Assembly: GCA_030745875.1 (NCBI GenBank)
Contig: JASLNT010000090.1
Span: 62,001-126,000 of the forward strand
DNA from: Phycisphaerae bacterium
Lineage (GTDB): Bacteria > Planctomycetota > Phycisphaerae > SM23-33
DNA length: 64,000 nt
Direction of reading: 5' to 3'
Shown: positions 28,268-37,023 of the stretch, piece by piece
How positions within the stretch are numbered: the stretch's first letter is position 1
Layout: every line of letters starts with the position of its first letter
Translations under genes and position numbers: made by a program
Notes under the pieces: generated by a model
Seen by the model: only the letters and a program-made list of their open reading frames with translations
What the model was told of the DNA's origin: nothing
Databases searched by the model: none

Positions 28268-29134
28268 ATGAACGCAGGCGGATTATCAAGACGCGGTCTA
28301 TTCCGTAAGGCGTCCATCGTTGCGGCCGGCACCCTGGCCGCCTCAGCGACGCCCCGAACCGGAGACGCTGAAACCAAACGATCTGTCAAAAAGGGACGCA
28401 TCAACCAGTCGGCCAGTCGATGGTGCTACCGTAAGCTGACGCTCGATCAGTTGTGCACAGCGGGGGCGAAAATCGGGCTCAAAGGTATCGATCTACTTTC
28501 CCCGCGCGATTTCCCGACCCTGAAGAAGCACGGATTGATCTGCACGATGACCTCGGGCTCGGGCAATCTTATTGACAAGAAGAAGCACAAGGAGGCCGTC
28601 GCCAGGATCCGCCGTTCCATCGAGGCAAACGCCGAATGCGGATTTCCCAACGTTATCGCATTGGCGGGGTACGGGAAGGGCATGCCCGCCGACGTGGGGC
28701 TCGCCAATACGGTTGAGGCTCTCAAGGCCGTTGCGTCCCTGGCGGAAAAGAAGAAGGTCACCGTCTGTATCGAGTATCTGAACAGCAAGGTGGACCACAA
28801 GGGCTATATGTTCGACAACATGGCCTGGGGGGTCGAAGTCTGCAAGCGTGTCGATTCGCCCAATGTCAAGATCCTGTACGACATCTATCACGCTCAGATC
28901 ATGGAAGGCGACATTATCCGCACCATCAAGGACTACGCGAAGTTCATCGGGCACTATCATACGGGGGGCAATCCCGGGCGAAACGAAATAGATGAGACTC
29001 AGGAGCTGTATTACCCCGCTGTCATGCGAGCCATCGCCGACAGCGGGTTTACGGGCTATGTCGCTCATGAATTTGTGCCCAAACGGGATCCCAGGGAGTC
29101 GCTGGCCCAGGCATTCAAGATATGCGACGTATGA
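28268..29134 (+). CDS. Tat-exported TIM-barrel protein (hydroxypyruvate isomerase/sugar-phosphate isomerase-like)
   Basis: 288 aa, ATG with AAGGAG. SRRGLFRKASIVAAG (8-22) is a twin-arginine signal. The mature part matches the xylose-isomerase-like TIM barrel family (AP endonuclease 2): CIEYLNSKVDH, ILYDIYHAQIMEGDI, GHYHTGGNPGRNEID and YVAHEFVPK contain the Glu, Asp, His and Glu that bind metal in hydroxypyruvate isomerase. The homologous enzyme isomerises hydroxypyruvate and tartronate semialdehyde, but exported planctomycete versions have unknown substrates. The next gene's usable start lies beyond its end, 71 bp away. Confidence 0.87.
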   Translation: MNAGGLSRRGLFRKASIVAAGTLAASATPRTGDAETKRSVKKGRINQSASRWCYRKLTLDQLCTAGAKIGLKGIDLLSPRDFPTLKKHGLICTMTSGSGNLIDKKKHKEAVARIRRSIEANAECGFPNVIALAGYGKGMPADVGLANTVEALKAVASLAEKKKVTVCIEYLNSKVDHKGYMFDNMAWGVEVCKRVDSPNVKILYDIYHAQIMEGDIIRTIKDYAKFIGHYHTGGNPGRNEIDETQELYYPAVMRAIADSGFTGYVAHEFVPKRDPRESLAQAFKICDV

Positions 29135-29205
29135 GTGAACCGGTTGGCTGTCAGTCGCTTGCCCGATATAATCCTCGCGCGGTAGACTCCGAAAGGAAAG
29201 ATCAT

Positions 29206-30237
29206 ATGAGACTTGTCGGTAAGACTGTTGGTGTCGTTGTTCTCTACGCCGTGTGCACTTTCAGTTTGGGCGCCGGTGACGCGACAGCGGCCGCACCGAA
29301 AAAGGCGGAGAAGAAAAACCTTCGAAGCATGCGGTACAAGCCCGGGTCAAAAGATCAAGCGACCGCCTGGCGGAAGGAACTGCGTTCGAAGATTGTCGCT
29401 CTTCTCAAGATGGACGATCTGATTTCGCCCAAGACCGACATCCCGCTTAATCCCAAGACGATCTCCACCGAGAAGAGAGACAAGTACGTGCTGCACATCA
29501 TGGAGATCAACAGCACCAAGACCCGCCGAATGAGAATTGCAGTGACCCTGCCGACGAATCTGAAAGGCCCGTTCCCCGCAGTGGTCGCCATTGGCGGCCA
29601 CAGCAGCACGCACCTTTCATGTCTCGAATCCCAGCGCGGTTATTCCCGTTTCGCTCATGTCCTGTCGGAGAAGGGGTACGTCACGATCTCCAGAAGAGTA
29701 AGCCAACACAAGGCCTACGAGAAGGGGCGCACGCTGATGGGCGAGCGTTTGTGGGATCTCATGCGTTGCGTGGATTTCCTGGCGTCGCGTCAGGAAGTTG
29801 ACGCCCGCAGAATCGGTTGCGGGGGGCTGTCGCTTGGCGGGGAGATGGCGATGTGGCTGGGCGCGATGGACCAGCGTGTCGCGGCGACCGTTAGCTCCGG
29901 TTTCCTGACTACGATGGATCAGTTGGAGCGTGGGCACTGCATGTGCTGGAAGTTCCCGGGTCTGAGGGATCTTGTTGATTTTGCGGATATCTACGCGATG
30001 ACCGCGCCGCGGGCGCTGCTATGTCAGAATGGTCTGAAAGAGCGTCCCACATGGTTCTCCGTTTCGATTGCGCGTAAGGCCCTGAAGGAGATCGCCCCGA
30101 TCTACGCCGACTTCAAAAAGCCCGGAAATCTGGAGTTGGCGGCCCACAAAGGCGGGCACGAAATCGACCTGCCCAGTCTGCTGAGATTCTTCGACAAACA
30201 TTTGGGCGCCCCGGCCGGCGTCGAACGAGGGCAGTAG
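29206..30237 (+). CDS. secreted alpha/beta hydrolase (esterase-like)
   Basis: 343 aa from the ATG at 29206, chosen because GAAAGGAAAG precedes it and a hydrophobic signal peptide (residues 5-24) follows; an upstream in-frame ATG at 29122 would overlap the previous gene. GGLSLGGE (206-213) is the nucleophile elbow with S209, PRALLCQNG fits the strand before the acid, and AHKGGHEID supplies the likely catalytic His. It resembles acetyl xylan esterase/dienelactone hydrolase-like proteins. Substrate unknown; a carbohydrate ester is plausible given the neighbourhood. Confidence 0.82.
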   Translation: MRLVGKTVGVVVLYAVCTFSLGAGDATAAAPKKAEKKNLRSMRYKPGSKDQATAWRKELRSKIVALLKMDDLISPKTDIPLNPKTISTEKRDKYVLHIMEINSTKTRRMRIAVTLPTNLKGPFPAVVAIGGHSSTHLSCLESQRGYSRFAHVLSEKGYVTISRRVSQHKAYEKGRTLMGERLWDLMRCVDFLASRQEVDARRIGCGGLSLGGEMAMWLGAMDQRVAATVSSGFLTTMDQLERGHCMCWKFPGLRDLVDFADIYAMTAPRALLCQNGLKERPTWFSVSIARKALKEIAPIYADFKKPGNLELAAHKGGHEIDLPSLLRFFDKHLGAPAGVERGQ

Positions 30238-30238
30238 C

Positions 30239-30583
30239 GTGAGTATTAAGAAGGTGTCAAAGGAATCGGTTGTTCCGGCTGGCGTGCCGGACGGAATATG
30301 GGCCGATTCGAACCTCGCCGAAGTCTTCCCCGCTGCTGGAGACACGAGAATGTCGTGCGGCGTTCACGAGTTGTTTGAATCGGTAACGGTGGTCGAAAAA
30401 GCTCCGGTTGATGACGTCCTGTACATTCTCGAAGGCGAGATTGAGATAGACGCAGACGGTGTCGTCCAGACCTGCCAGGCGGGCGACTTTGCATACCTCC
30501 GCGCCGGAGCCAGGCAAACATTCACGGTCCGCGACAGGGTGAAACACATTTACGTGACGTATCCGCGTGATTGGTCAACCTAA
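30239..30583 (+). CDS. small cupin protein (EutQ-like)
   Basis: 114 aa from a GTG start 1 bp after the hydrolase stop. The cupin core is visible: VDDVLYILEGEIEIDADG and CQAGDFAYLRAGARQTFTV, matching the EutQ/cupin_2 type, although the usual paired metal His of motif 1 are replaced. EutQ is an acetate kinase in ethanolamine use; no eut genes are nearby, so only the fold is assigned. It is cytoplasmic (no leader). Close coupling suggests co-translation with the esterase-like gene. Confidence 0.75.
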   Translation: MSIKKVSKESVVPAGVPDGIWADSNLAEVFPAAGDTRMSCGVHELFESVTVVEKAPVDDVLYILEGEIEIDADGVVQTCQAGDFAYLRAGARQTFTVRDRVKHIYVTYPRDWST

Positions 30584-30679
30584 TAAGCGGCGGACACTGC
30601 CAACAAGGCGCGGGTGGAAATAGCTTTGGGTGAGTGAGAATCGCGAAGCGTACATGGGGGCATGTCAGCGTTGCCGTCA

Positions 30680-30760
30680 GGCCCGAAGGGCCGATCGATC
30701 TTAGCCGGAGCCGGAAGGCTCCGGAACTCTCGTTTCCCTGAAATCAAGCCCCAACGGGGC
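30680..30760. repeat. three consecutive short hairpins between convergent genes
   Basis: GGCCC-GAA-GGGCC (30680-30692), CCGGAGCC-GGAA-GGCTCCGG (30705-30724) and GCCCC-AAC-GGGGC (30748-30760) occur within 81 bp. The middle one has a GNRA-type loop. They lie between the cupin gene and the convergent HzsA-related gene and may act as a bidirectional terminator or a REP-like element. Confidence 0.5.
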
Positions 30761-30788
30761 GACAGATCGCAACGCAGACTCTTGGCGG

Positions 30789-33677
30789 TCACTTCGCCTT
30801 GGCGAGTTTGCGGACTCTTGAGTCCACCGAATACTTCCGCCAGTCGTCAAGGTAGGGAACGTTGCAGTCTATCCAGGTCCATAGGATTCGGCGTTCGGCG
30901 GGCGTCAGCTTGAGTTCCTTGTGATGCTTCGCTTCGGTCAGGCTCTTTGTCAGCGGGCTTACTCGCGAGCCCCATGAACCGGGAGGGGTGATGTACTTAT
31001 AGATGTCGGCCCGTTTGACGTACTTCAATAACGACCAGTACGATTGGTATTTGTAGCATTTCTTGTAGCCCTCGGCGTAGATGCAGTAGACGTTCGGGAC
31101 GAAGGCGTAAGCGTTGGTCTTCTCGGCGCCTGGACGGAGGTCGGGGGCGATTCCGGTGTCCTTATTCTTGGCGTCCCTGGCTCCGTGGCAGGAGGTGCAG
31201 TGCTTGTCGAGTATCGGCTGGACGAGTTTCGGGAAGCCGAACGTCCGGACTCCCCAGGGCGGGGGAGTGATCTCCGACGGTTTGCGCCGGGCGGCGAGCG
31301 AGGCCCCGGTTTTGGCGGGCGTGGTGTTGGGCGGTTCGTGACATCCCACGCAGCCCATACGCTCGCCGGCCTTTATGTCGGTGGTCATTCGCATTGTGTG
31401 GAGCCCCTGGTGATCGGCGTCGAGCACCGAGAAGAACACGGACTTACCCGCCGGTGCGCGGAAGCTGGCCGATCCGTCGGATTCAATCGGGACCGTGCCC
31501 AGCACGGTTTTGGTCTCGAACCCCCCGATGCCCGACCAGAGGTTTACCGGAATGGTGCGGATTCGGCGCTCGTGGGCTTCGACGATCTGCAGCCAGCGGG
31601 CCTTGCCGTGCATCGATTCAGGCAGGCCGATGTTTACGTTTTGGATTGAGAACACCCCGCTCCGCTCGCCCGGAGCAGGCGCCACGTCGGGTATCACCGG
31701 CGGTTTGCGGCGCGGACGGATCGGCATGGGGAACATCGCCGACATCGCCTTGTCGCGGTGAATGAGTTCGAGCGTTCCGTGTATGTCGGCCAGGTATATC
31801 GCAACTTCGCCAGCGGCCCGGTTGTCGGAGGCGCCCCGTCCGGCAGGGTCATAGGAGACCAGGAAGTATTTGCCCTCAGCCAGTTTGTCTGACGCCCGAC
31901 CGAGCGGATACGGGCAATCGGCTGAGCCTTTGACGAGGATCTCGTGTCCTTCCTTGCTGTCGCGTCCGTATTTCAGGTCGACGATCAGAATGTTCCCGCT
32001 GCCGTCGTTGTGATGGTGTGCTTCCACGCAAACGACCTTGCTGGTCCCGGGGATCTGGCGGCACATTGCGTAGTTTCGCTCTCCGGTCAGGAACCCTCCG
32101 ACCACTCGCGGGTTTGTCCCGTCAGGACGGGCGCTCCAGATAAGCTGCGTCGGGCGCCAGAAACGCATCACGTACTCCCATCGCGTGAACATGATCGTCC
32201 CGTCGTCCATCACCGACGGGTCCCATTCGCCTTCCTTCGCAAGCGTTATCCGCCTAACGTCCGATCCGTCGGGTTTCATGGTGAACATGCAGTCGGCCCA
32301 CGCCCAGTCGCCGCACTGGACAAACCCGCCGGCCCGTGGCGACATGAATGCGATTCGTCCGCTGGGCAGGTGGATCGGGTCGGTGCTCTCATCCCGCAGG
32401 GCTTTGGCGGTGGTGATTCGTCTGGCCGGGGCGTTGACGCCGGGCGACAGCGACATCTCCCACACATCGAACGCCGTCCCATTGCCAAGCGATTCGTAGT
32501 ACGCGCGGTTCAGGTAGTCTTTCGGGAGTTTCTTCACCGGTTCGGTGCGTGTGCTTGGGGCGAATGCGAACACCATTCGCTTCCCGTCGTAGGAGATGTC
32601 GGGGCGACTGAACACGCCTTCGGGGAACTTGCCCTTCGTCAGCGAAATGATTTTCGGCGGGGCGTCCGGGTCTATGTTCTTCAGGATGCATATTTCCCCG
32701 CCCAGGCGGTTATACCGCGACCGGCGTCGGGAACATTGGTGATTTCGCGTAGGATGATACCTCCGCACAAAGAGCATCCCGTCGTTGTCATGCAGCAACG
32801 GATTCTTAAACGCCAACCGCCTCGCTATCCGCCGGGACGCGAGATAGACTTTCTTCCAGGCGTCGACTCTAACGTCGGATGCCGCCGACAGGGCCCCGCG
32901 CGCCTTGTCGATATGTTCAAACGCCTTGTCGAACGTCGATAAGTTTTTGGCGCCCAGTTGGCGCATGTCGGCCAGTATTTTCCGGCCGCGTTGCAGATGC
33001 TTCTTTATGCACAGATCGATTTGCTCCACTGATGTGGGGCGATCCTGGACTATCCAGTCGCGTTCGATCGGGTCGGAGGAGTTCAGAATCGAATTGCGGG
33101 GGAGCTTCTGTTTCGCTTTCGGCCGGGCGGGTTTGTACTTTGCCCGTTCGCTTGCAGCAGGTCCGGTCAGGCGTGCCTTGTCGGTGGACCATATCCGCAC
33201 GTAGCAGACCAGCGCGTTGGCTCCCGCGACCCGGATGAACTTCAAGTCGAGCGCCTTGCCTGATGCGTAGGCGGCCTTTGGGATATCGTATAGAAAGCGC
33301 CCCGGCTGCCTGAGCGGAAGCTTCATATCGCCGTGGACTTCGCGCCCGTTGGCTTCCAGTCGCTGGACTCTCCCGCCGTTGTCCAGATAGACGACGTCTG
33401 CTTTGTAGGAAGCCTTGGGATTGGCGCCGAGATACCGAAGAACGCATGCGTTGTTGTGGAAGATGATGGTCCGATACTCGTCGGCGGCCTGAACCATGTT
33501 CGTTGGGTAGGTCCAGTTGGCTCCGACCAGGACATGCTTCTGGTCGGTCGAACCGCAATTGTCGGACGCGACGAGATGAAAATCTTTCGGTGGTGTGAAT
33601 TCTCCCACAGGTGCGGCGGCCGCGGTTGACGCCAGCAGAAGAATAACGATCACGCCTATATGACAATTACGCTGCAT
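30789..33677 (-). CDS. HzsA-related exported protein with TolB-like propeller and two CxxCH motifs
   Basis: 962 aa from the ATG at 33677: GAGG stands 7 bp before this codon, while the ATG two codons earlier is too close to it. A signal peptide (HIGVIVILLLASTAAAA) is followed by an N-terminal beta-rich region, then a PD40/TolB-like propeller (MKPDGSDVRRIT, SPRAGGFVQCGDWAW) and the HzsA-like C-terminal region. CVGCH and CTSCH start at codons 31352 and 31199 (residues 776 and 827), so up to two c-type hemes. It is longer than the truncated homologue at the window start. Hydrazine chemistry is not implied. It is divergent from the methyltransferase-PQQ gene at 33814. Confidence 0.82.
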   Translation of the reverse strand: MQRNCHIGVIVILLLASTAAAAPVGEFTPPKDFHLVASDNCGSTDQKHVLVGANWTYPTNMVQAADEYRTIIFHNNACVLRYLGANPKASYKADVVYLDNGGRVQRLEANGREVHGDMKLPLRQPGRFLYDIPKAAYASGKALDLKFIRVAGANALVCYVRIWSTDKARLTGPAASERAKYKPARPKAKQKLPRNSILNSSDPIERDWIVQDRPTSVEQIDLCIKKHLQRGRKILADMRQLGAKNLSTFDKAFEHIDKARGALSAASDVRVDAWKKVYLASRRIARRLAFKNPLLHDNDGMLFVRRYHPTRNHQCSRRRSRYNRLGGEICILKNIDPDAPPKIISLTKGKFPEGVFSRPDISYDGKRMVFAFAPSTRTEPVKKLPKDYLNRAYYESLGNGTAFDVWEMSLSPGVNAPARRITTAKALRDESTDPIHLPSGRIAFMSPRAGGFVQCGDWAWADCMFTMKPDGSDVRRITLAKEGEWDPSVMDDGTIMFTRWEYVMRFWRPTQLIWSARPDGTNPRVVGGFLTGERNYAMCRQIPGTSKVVCVEAHHHNDGSGNILIVDLKYGRDSKEGHEILVKGSADCPYPLGRASDKLAEGKYFLVSYDPAGRGASDNRAAGEVAIYLADIHGTLELIHRDKAMSAMFPMPIRPRRKPPVIPDVAPAPGERSGVFSIQNVNIGLPESMHGKARWLQIVEAHERRIRTIPVNLWSGIGGFETKTVLGTVPIESDGSASFRAPAGKSVFFSVLDADHQGLHTMRMTTDIKAGERMGCVGCHEPPNTTPAKTGASLAARRKPSEITPPPWGVRTFGFPKLVQPILDKHCTSCHGARDAKNKDTGIAPDLRPGAEKTNAYAFVPNVYCIYAEGYKKCYKYQSYWSLLKYVKRADIYKYITPPGSWGSRVSPLTKSLTEAKHHKELKLTPAERRILWTWIDCNVPYLDDWRKYSVDSRVRKLAKAK

Positions 33678-33736
33678 TTCCATACCTCGAAGATTATATC
33701 CGAACTTCGGGAGTCCGAGGGAGAAAATTCAAAAGG

Positions 33737-33766
33737 CTGATAAACGCAAGAGCGACACGGTATAAT
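33737..33766 (+). promoter_or_regulatory. promoter for the 33.8-kb methyltransferase-PQQ gene
   Basis: CTGATA (33737-33742), an 18-bp spacer and a perfect TATAAT (33761-33766), 47 bp before the ATG at 33814. Confidence 0.5.
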
Positions 33767-33813
33767 GCGGACATAATTACACCGGATCACGAAGCCGCTA
33801 ACGGAATTGAACT

Positions 33814-36800
33814 ATGAACATGAAGTACGCCTGCACGCCTGTTCTTGTTGTTATGCTATTGTGTTGTTCCCTCGCCGATGGAGCTGATTCGGCGGTGGAT
33901 ATTGTCAAGTCCTCCGGTGTCGCAGGAGGGGTGATCGTTCACGTCGGATGCGGCGATGGGAAGCTTACGGCGGCTTTCAGAGTTAATGACAGCTACCTCG
34001 TTCACGGGCTCGACAGCGATCCGGCCAGGGTCAAAGCCGCACGCGAGCATATCTCTGCTGCGGGCGTCTGCGGGAAGGTGTCGATCGCTGCGTTCGACGG
34101 GCGCAAACTCCCATACGCTGAAAACTCGGTGAACCTGGTTGTAATTGGAGATGGCTTCAAGATATCCGACGAAGAGATATTGCGCGTTCTGACGCCGGGG
34201 GGGACGGCTGTGATTGACGAGCGGAAGCTGAGCAAGCCCGTGCCCGACAATATCGACGACTGGAGCCATTTCCTCCAGGGTCCGGAGAACAATCCGGTCG
34301 CTGAGGATACGGTTATCGGCCCGCCGAGGCGCATGCAGTGGGTGGCCGGTCCGCGGTGGCTTCGCAGCCATGAAGTTCCCTCGGGCATTACATCGATAGT
34401 GACCGCCGGCGGGCGGATATTCTACACGCTGGACGAAGGTCCGATAGGCATAACCGACTCTCGCCTCCCCGAGAAGTGGTCGCTGGTCGCGCGGGACGCG
34501 TTTAACGGCACGCTGCTGTGGAAGATGCCCCTGCCCAAATGGGGGTGGCAGACGTTCCAGGAAGGTTGGCGCGATAAGTTCAAGAGTGAGACCGGCTGGA
34601 TAAAGGCGTTGAGTTTTCGCACCCGATTTCCGGGCGAATACGTCCAGCGCATGGTCGCCGACGACCAGCGGTTGTACTTTACGCTGGGCAACGATGCGCC
34701 GGTGAGCATTATCGACGCTGCCGGCGGGAAAGTCCTCGCTGACTGCCTGGGCAGCGAATCGGCCAAAAAGCTGCTGCTGAGCGATGGTGTTCTGGTTGTG
34801 CAAACCGCCAAGGGCGTCGTTGCGTTTGATTCGCGCACGGGAAAGTCGCTCTGGAAGATCGATGGGCGAGTGTCGTCACTGGCGGCCCAGGGGGCGCGAA
34901 TGGCGTATCATTCCGGCGGCAAGGAGATCCGCTGCGTGGACCTGAAGTCCGGCCGACCGCTGTGGACATCGGAGCTGGCTGTCGCAGGTCCGCTGGTGAT
35001 ATCCAACGGGACGATTCTTTCTGTTTCCATGCCGTCGATGCAGACGTTCTCGCTGGAAACCGGCAAGACGATCTGGACCAACAAGAAGGGCAATCCCAAG
35101 AGAAGGCGAGGCGGGCAGCATCCGGGCGTGTATATTGTCGACGATACGATCTGGGTCGGATACAAGGGCCAGCGAGTGGACTTCAAGACCGGCAAGAAGC
35201 TGCCCTCGCTGGACGTCAAGGACCTCTGGAGCCCGCAGCACCATCACCGCTGCTACTCCAACAAAGCCACCAGCAAATATGTAATCGGAGCCATGGAGGG
35301 GCTGGAGTTCCTGGCGCTGAAAGGCGACGAGCACTCGCGGAACAACTGGGTGCGGGGCAGTTGCAGGCTGGGGATCGTACCGGGCAACGGCATGACATAC
35401 GTGCCGACCGACCAGTGCTACTGCTCTGCCGGAGTGAAGATTCTCGGATTCAGCGCACTTATCGGCGCCAGGGATCTCGGTCAGGTCGCGCCGCCGGCAA
35501 AGCGGCTGGTGAAGGGAGCGGCCTTCGGCAAGAGCGGAAATCTGGATTCGGACGTCGATGAGCGGCAGGCCTGGCCTGCGTTCAGGCACGATTCGCTTCG
35601 CAGCGGGGCGACCGGCGCGGAAATGCCCGCCGAGATCAAATCCGCCTGGCAGGTTAAGCTGCCAGGTAGCCTTACCCAGCCGGTGGCGGTTGACGATACG
35701 CTCTGGATCGCCTCGCGCGACACGCACACGCTTTACGCCCTGGACGCGGAAACGGGCAAGCAACGCTGGCGTTTCATCGCCGGCGGGCGGATCGATTCGC
35801 CCCCGACGATCCACCACGATCTGGTGCTGTTCGGATCGGCTGACGGAAACGTCTACTGCCTGCGGGCCGGCGACGGTGAGTTGGTATGGCGGTTTCGCGC
35901 CGCGCCGCACGAGCGGATGATCGGCTCGTTCGACCAGTTGGAGTCGGCCTGGCCGGTGCACGGTTCGGTGCTAATGCTCGATGGGCTTGCGTACGTGTCG
36001 GCCGGTCGGTCGACATACCTCGACGGCGGGATATTCCTATACGCCATCGAACCGAAAACGGGCAAGGTGGTCCACCAGCATCAGGAAATCGGGCCGTACG
36101 AAGATCACACAAAAGGGCACGGGCATTCGTACTGGTCCGAAGGCGCCCGCAACGACGTGCTCGTCAGCGACGGTGAGTATATCTACATCATGCAACTGCG
36201 TTTCGACCGGAAGCTCAAGCCCTCACTGCCGAAAACGATATCGCTGCTGGGCGACCGGAGGGCGGGTCGTCATGTTTTCTCGACGTCCGGCTTCCTCGAC
36301 GACGAGTGGTATAACCGCACGTTCTGGATGAACAGCAACATCTGGCCCGGTTTCTATCTCGCCAACCAGGCGTCAAAGAGCGGGCAACTGCTGGTGGTCG
36401 ATAAGAGCACTACCTACGGCGTCAAGACGTTCTGGACACGGAACCGCCACAGCCCGATGTTCTTCCCAGCCACCAAGGGATACCTCCTGGTCGCCGACGA
36501 TAACGACAACGAGCCTATCCTTATCGGGCGCGACAAGGGCAAGGCGATCGAATGGCTGCCGGAGTTCAATCTCTCCCGCGGCGGTAACGACAAGGGCAGG
36601 AAGTTCGGCCCGAACCTCGGCGGCGCCCCGCAACTCAGCGAGGTCAACGCATACACGTACAACAAGGACAAGGGTGTGGGATACTCCCGCGTCAAACCCC
36701 CGAAATGGGCCGTCTGGGTCCCGATACGCGTAAAGGCGATGGTAAGCGCAGCGGACAAACTATTCATCGCCGGAGCCCCGGACACATTCGATGACAAAGA

Positions 36801-36984
36801 TCCGCTGGCCGCCCTCGAAGGCCGCGCCGGCGGACTCCTGCGAGCGGTGTCAAAGTCAGACGGTAAGAAACTCGCGCAGTATCCGCTTGACGCACCCCCG
36901 GTACTCGACGGCCTGATCACCGCAAACGGAAAACTCTACATAGCAACCCGAGACGGAAAACTAACCTGCTGGCGGAAGAAGTAG
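33814..36984 (+). CDS. signal-peptide protein: class I methyltransferase fold fused to PQQ-like propeller
   Basis: 1056 aa. Signal peptide about 1-24 (VLVVMLLCCSLADGAD). Residues 34-140 show a full class I methyltransferase pattern: VHVGCGDGK (42-50, motif I), GLDSDP (65-70, acidic D67), FDGRKLPY, NLVVIGDG and ILRVLTPGG. From about 150 (NIDDWSHFLQGPENN) the rest is a PQQ-like propeller with TGKSLWKIDG-type blades in two halves. Between the halves lies a Cys pattern: HHHRC (C480), RGSC (C517) and C535-Y-C537, conserved in the paralogue at 48307 and partly in that at 39727. The architecture is seen in planctomycetes; function unknown. SAM is not expected outside the cytoplasm. Confidence 0.82.
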   Translation: MNMKYACTPVLVVMLLCCSLADGADSAVDIVKSSGVAGGVIVHVGCGDGKLTAAFRVNDSYLVHGLDSDPARVKAAREHISAAGVCGKVSIAAFDGRKLPYAENSVNLVVIGDGFKISDEEILRVLTPGGTAVIDERKLSKPVPDNIDDWSHFLQGPENNPVAEDTVIGPPRRMQWVAGPRWLRSHEVPSGITSIVTAGGRIFYTLDEGPIGITDSRLPEKWSLVARDAFNGTLLWKMPLPKWGWQTFQEGWRDKFKSETGWIKALSFRTRFPGEYVQRMVADDQRLYFTLGNDAPVSIIDAAGGKVLADCLGSESAKKLLLSDGVLVVQTAKGVVAFDSRTGKSLWKIDGRVSSLAAQGARMAYHSGGKEIRCVDLKSGRPLWTSELAVAGPLVISNGTILSVSMPSMQTFSLETGKTIWTNKKGNPKRRRGGQHPGVYIVDDTIWVGYKGQRVDFKTGKKLPSLDVKDLWSPQHHHRCYSNKATSKYVIGAMEGLEFLALKGDEHSRNNWVRGSCRLGIVPGNGMTYVPTDQCYCSAGVKILGFSALIGARDLGQVAPPAKRLVKGAAFGKSGNLDSDVDERQAWPAFRHDSLRSGATGAEMPAEIKSAWQVKLPGSLTQPVAVDDTLWIASRDTHTLYALDAETGKQRWRFIAGGRIDSPPTIHHDLVLFGSADGNVYCLRAGDGELVWRFRAAPHERMIGSFDQLESAWPVHGSVLMLDGLAYVSAGRSTYLDGGIFLYAIEPKTGKVVHQHQEIGPYEDHTKGHGHSYWSEGARNDVLVSDGEYIYIMQLRFDRKLKPSLPKTISLLGDRRAGRHVFSTSGFLDDEWYNRTFWMNSNIWPGFYLANQASKSGQLLVVDKSTTYGVKTFWTRNRHSPMFFPATKGYLLVADDNDNEPILIGRDKGKAIEWLPEFNLSRGGNDKGRKFGPNLGGAPQLSEVNAYTYNKDKGVGYSRVKPPKWAVWVPIRVKAMVSAADKLFIAGAPDTFDDKDPLAALEGRAGGLLRAVSKSDGKKLAQYPLDAPPVLDGLITANGKLYIATRDGKLTCWRKK

Positions 36985-37006
36985 ACTCTCTCCCCCTGAT
37001 CCTTGC

Positions 37007-37023
37007 CTCCCCTTACGGGGGAG
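37007..37023. terminator. hairpin between convergent genes
   Basis: CTCCCC (37007-37012) pairs with GGGGAG (37018-37023) across TTACG, in the 28-bp gap and over the stop codon of the convergent minus-strand gene. No clear T-run. Confidence 0.35.

Noticed and set aside
33684-33700. Minus-strand TATAAT just before the HzsA-related gene as its promoter
   Set aside because: Transcription would start at or inside the ribosome site, leaving almost no leader; not convincing without data.
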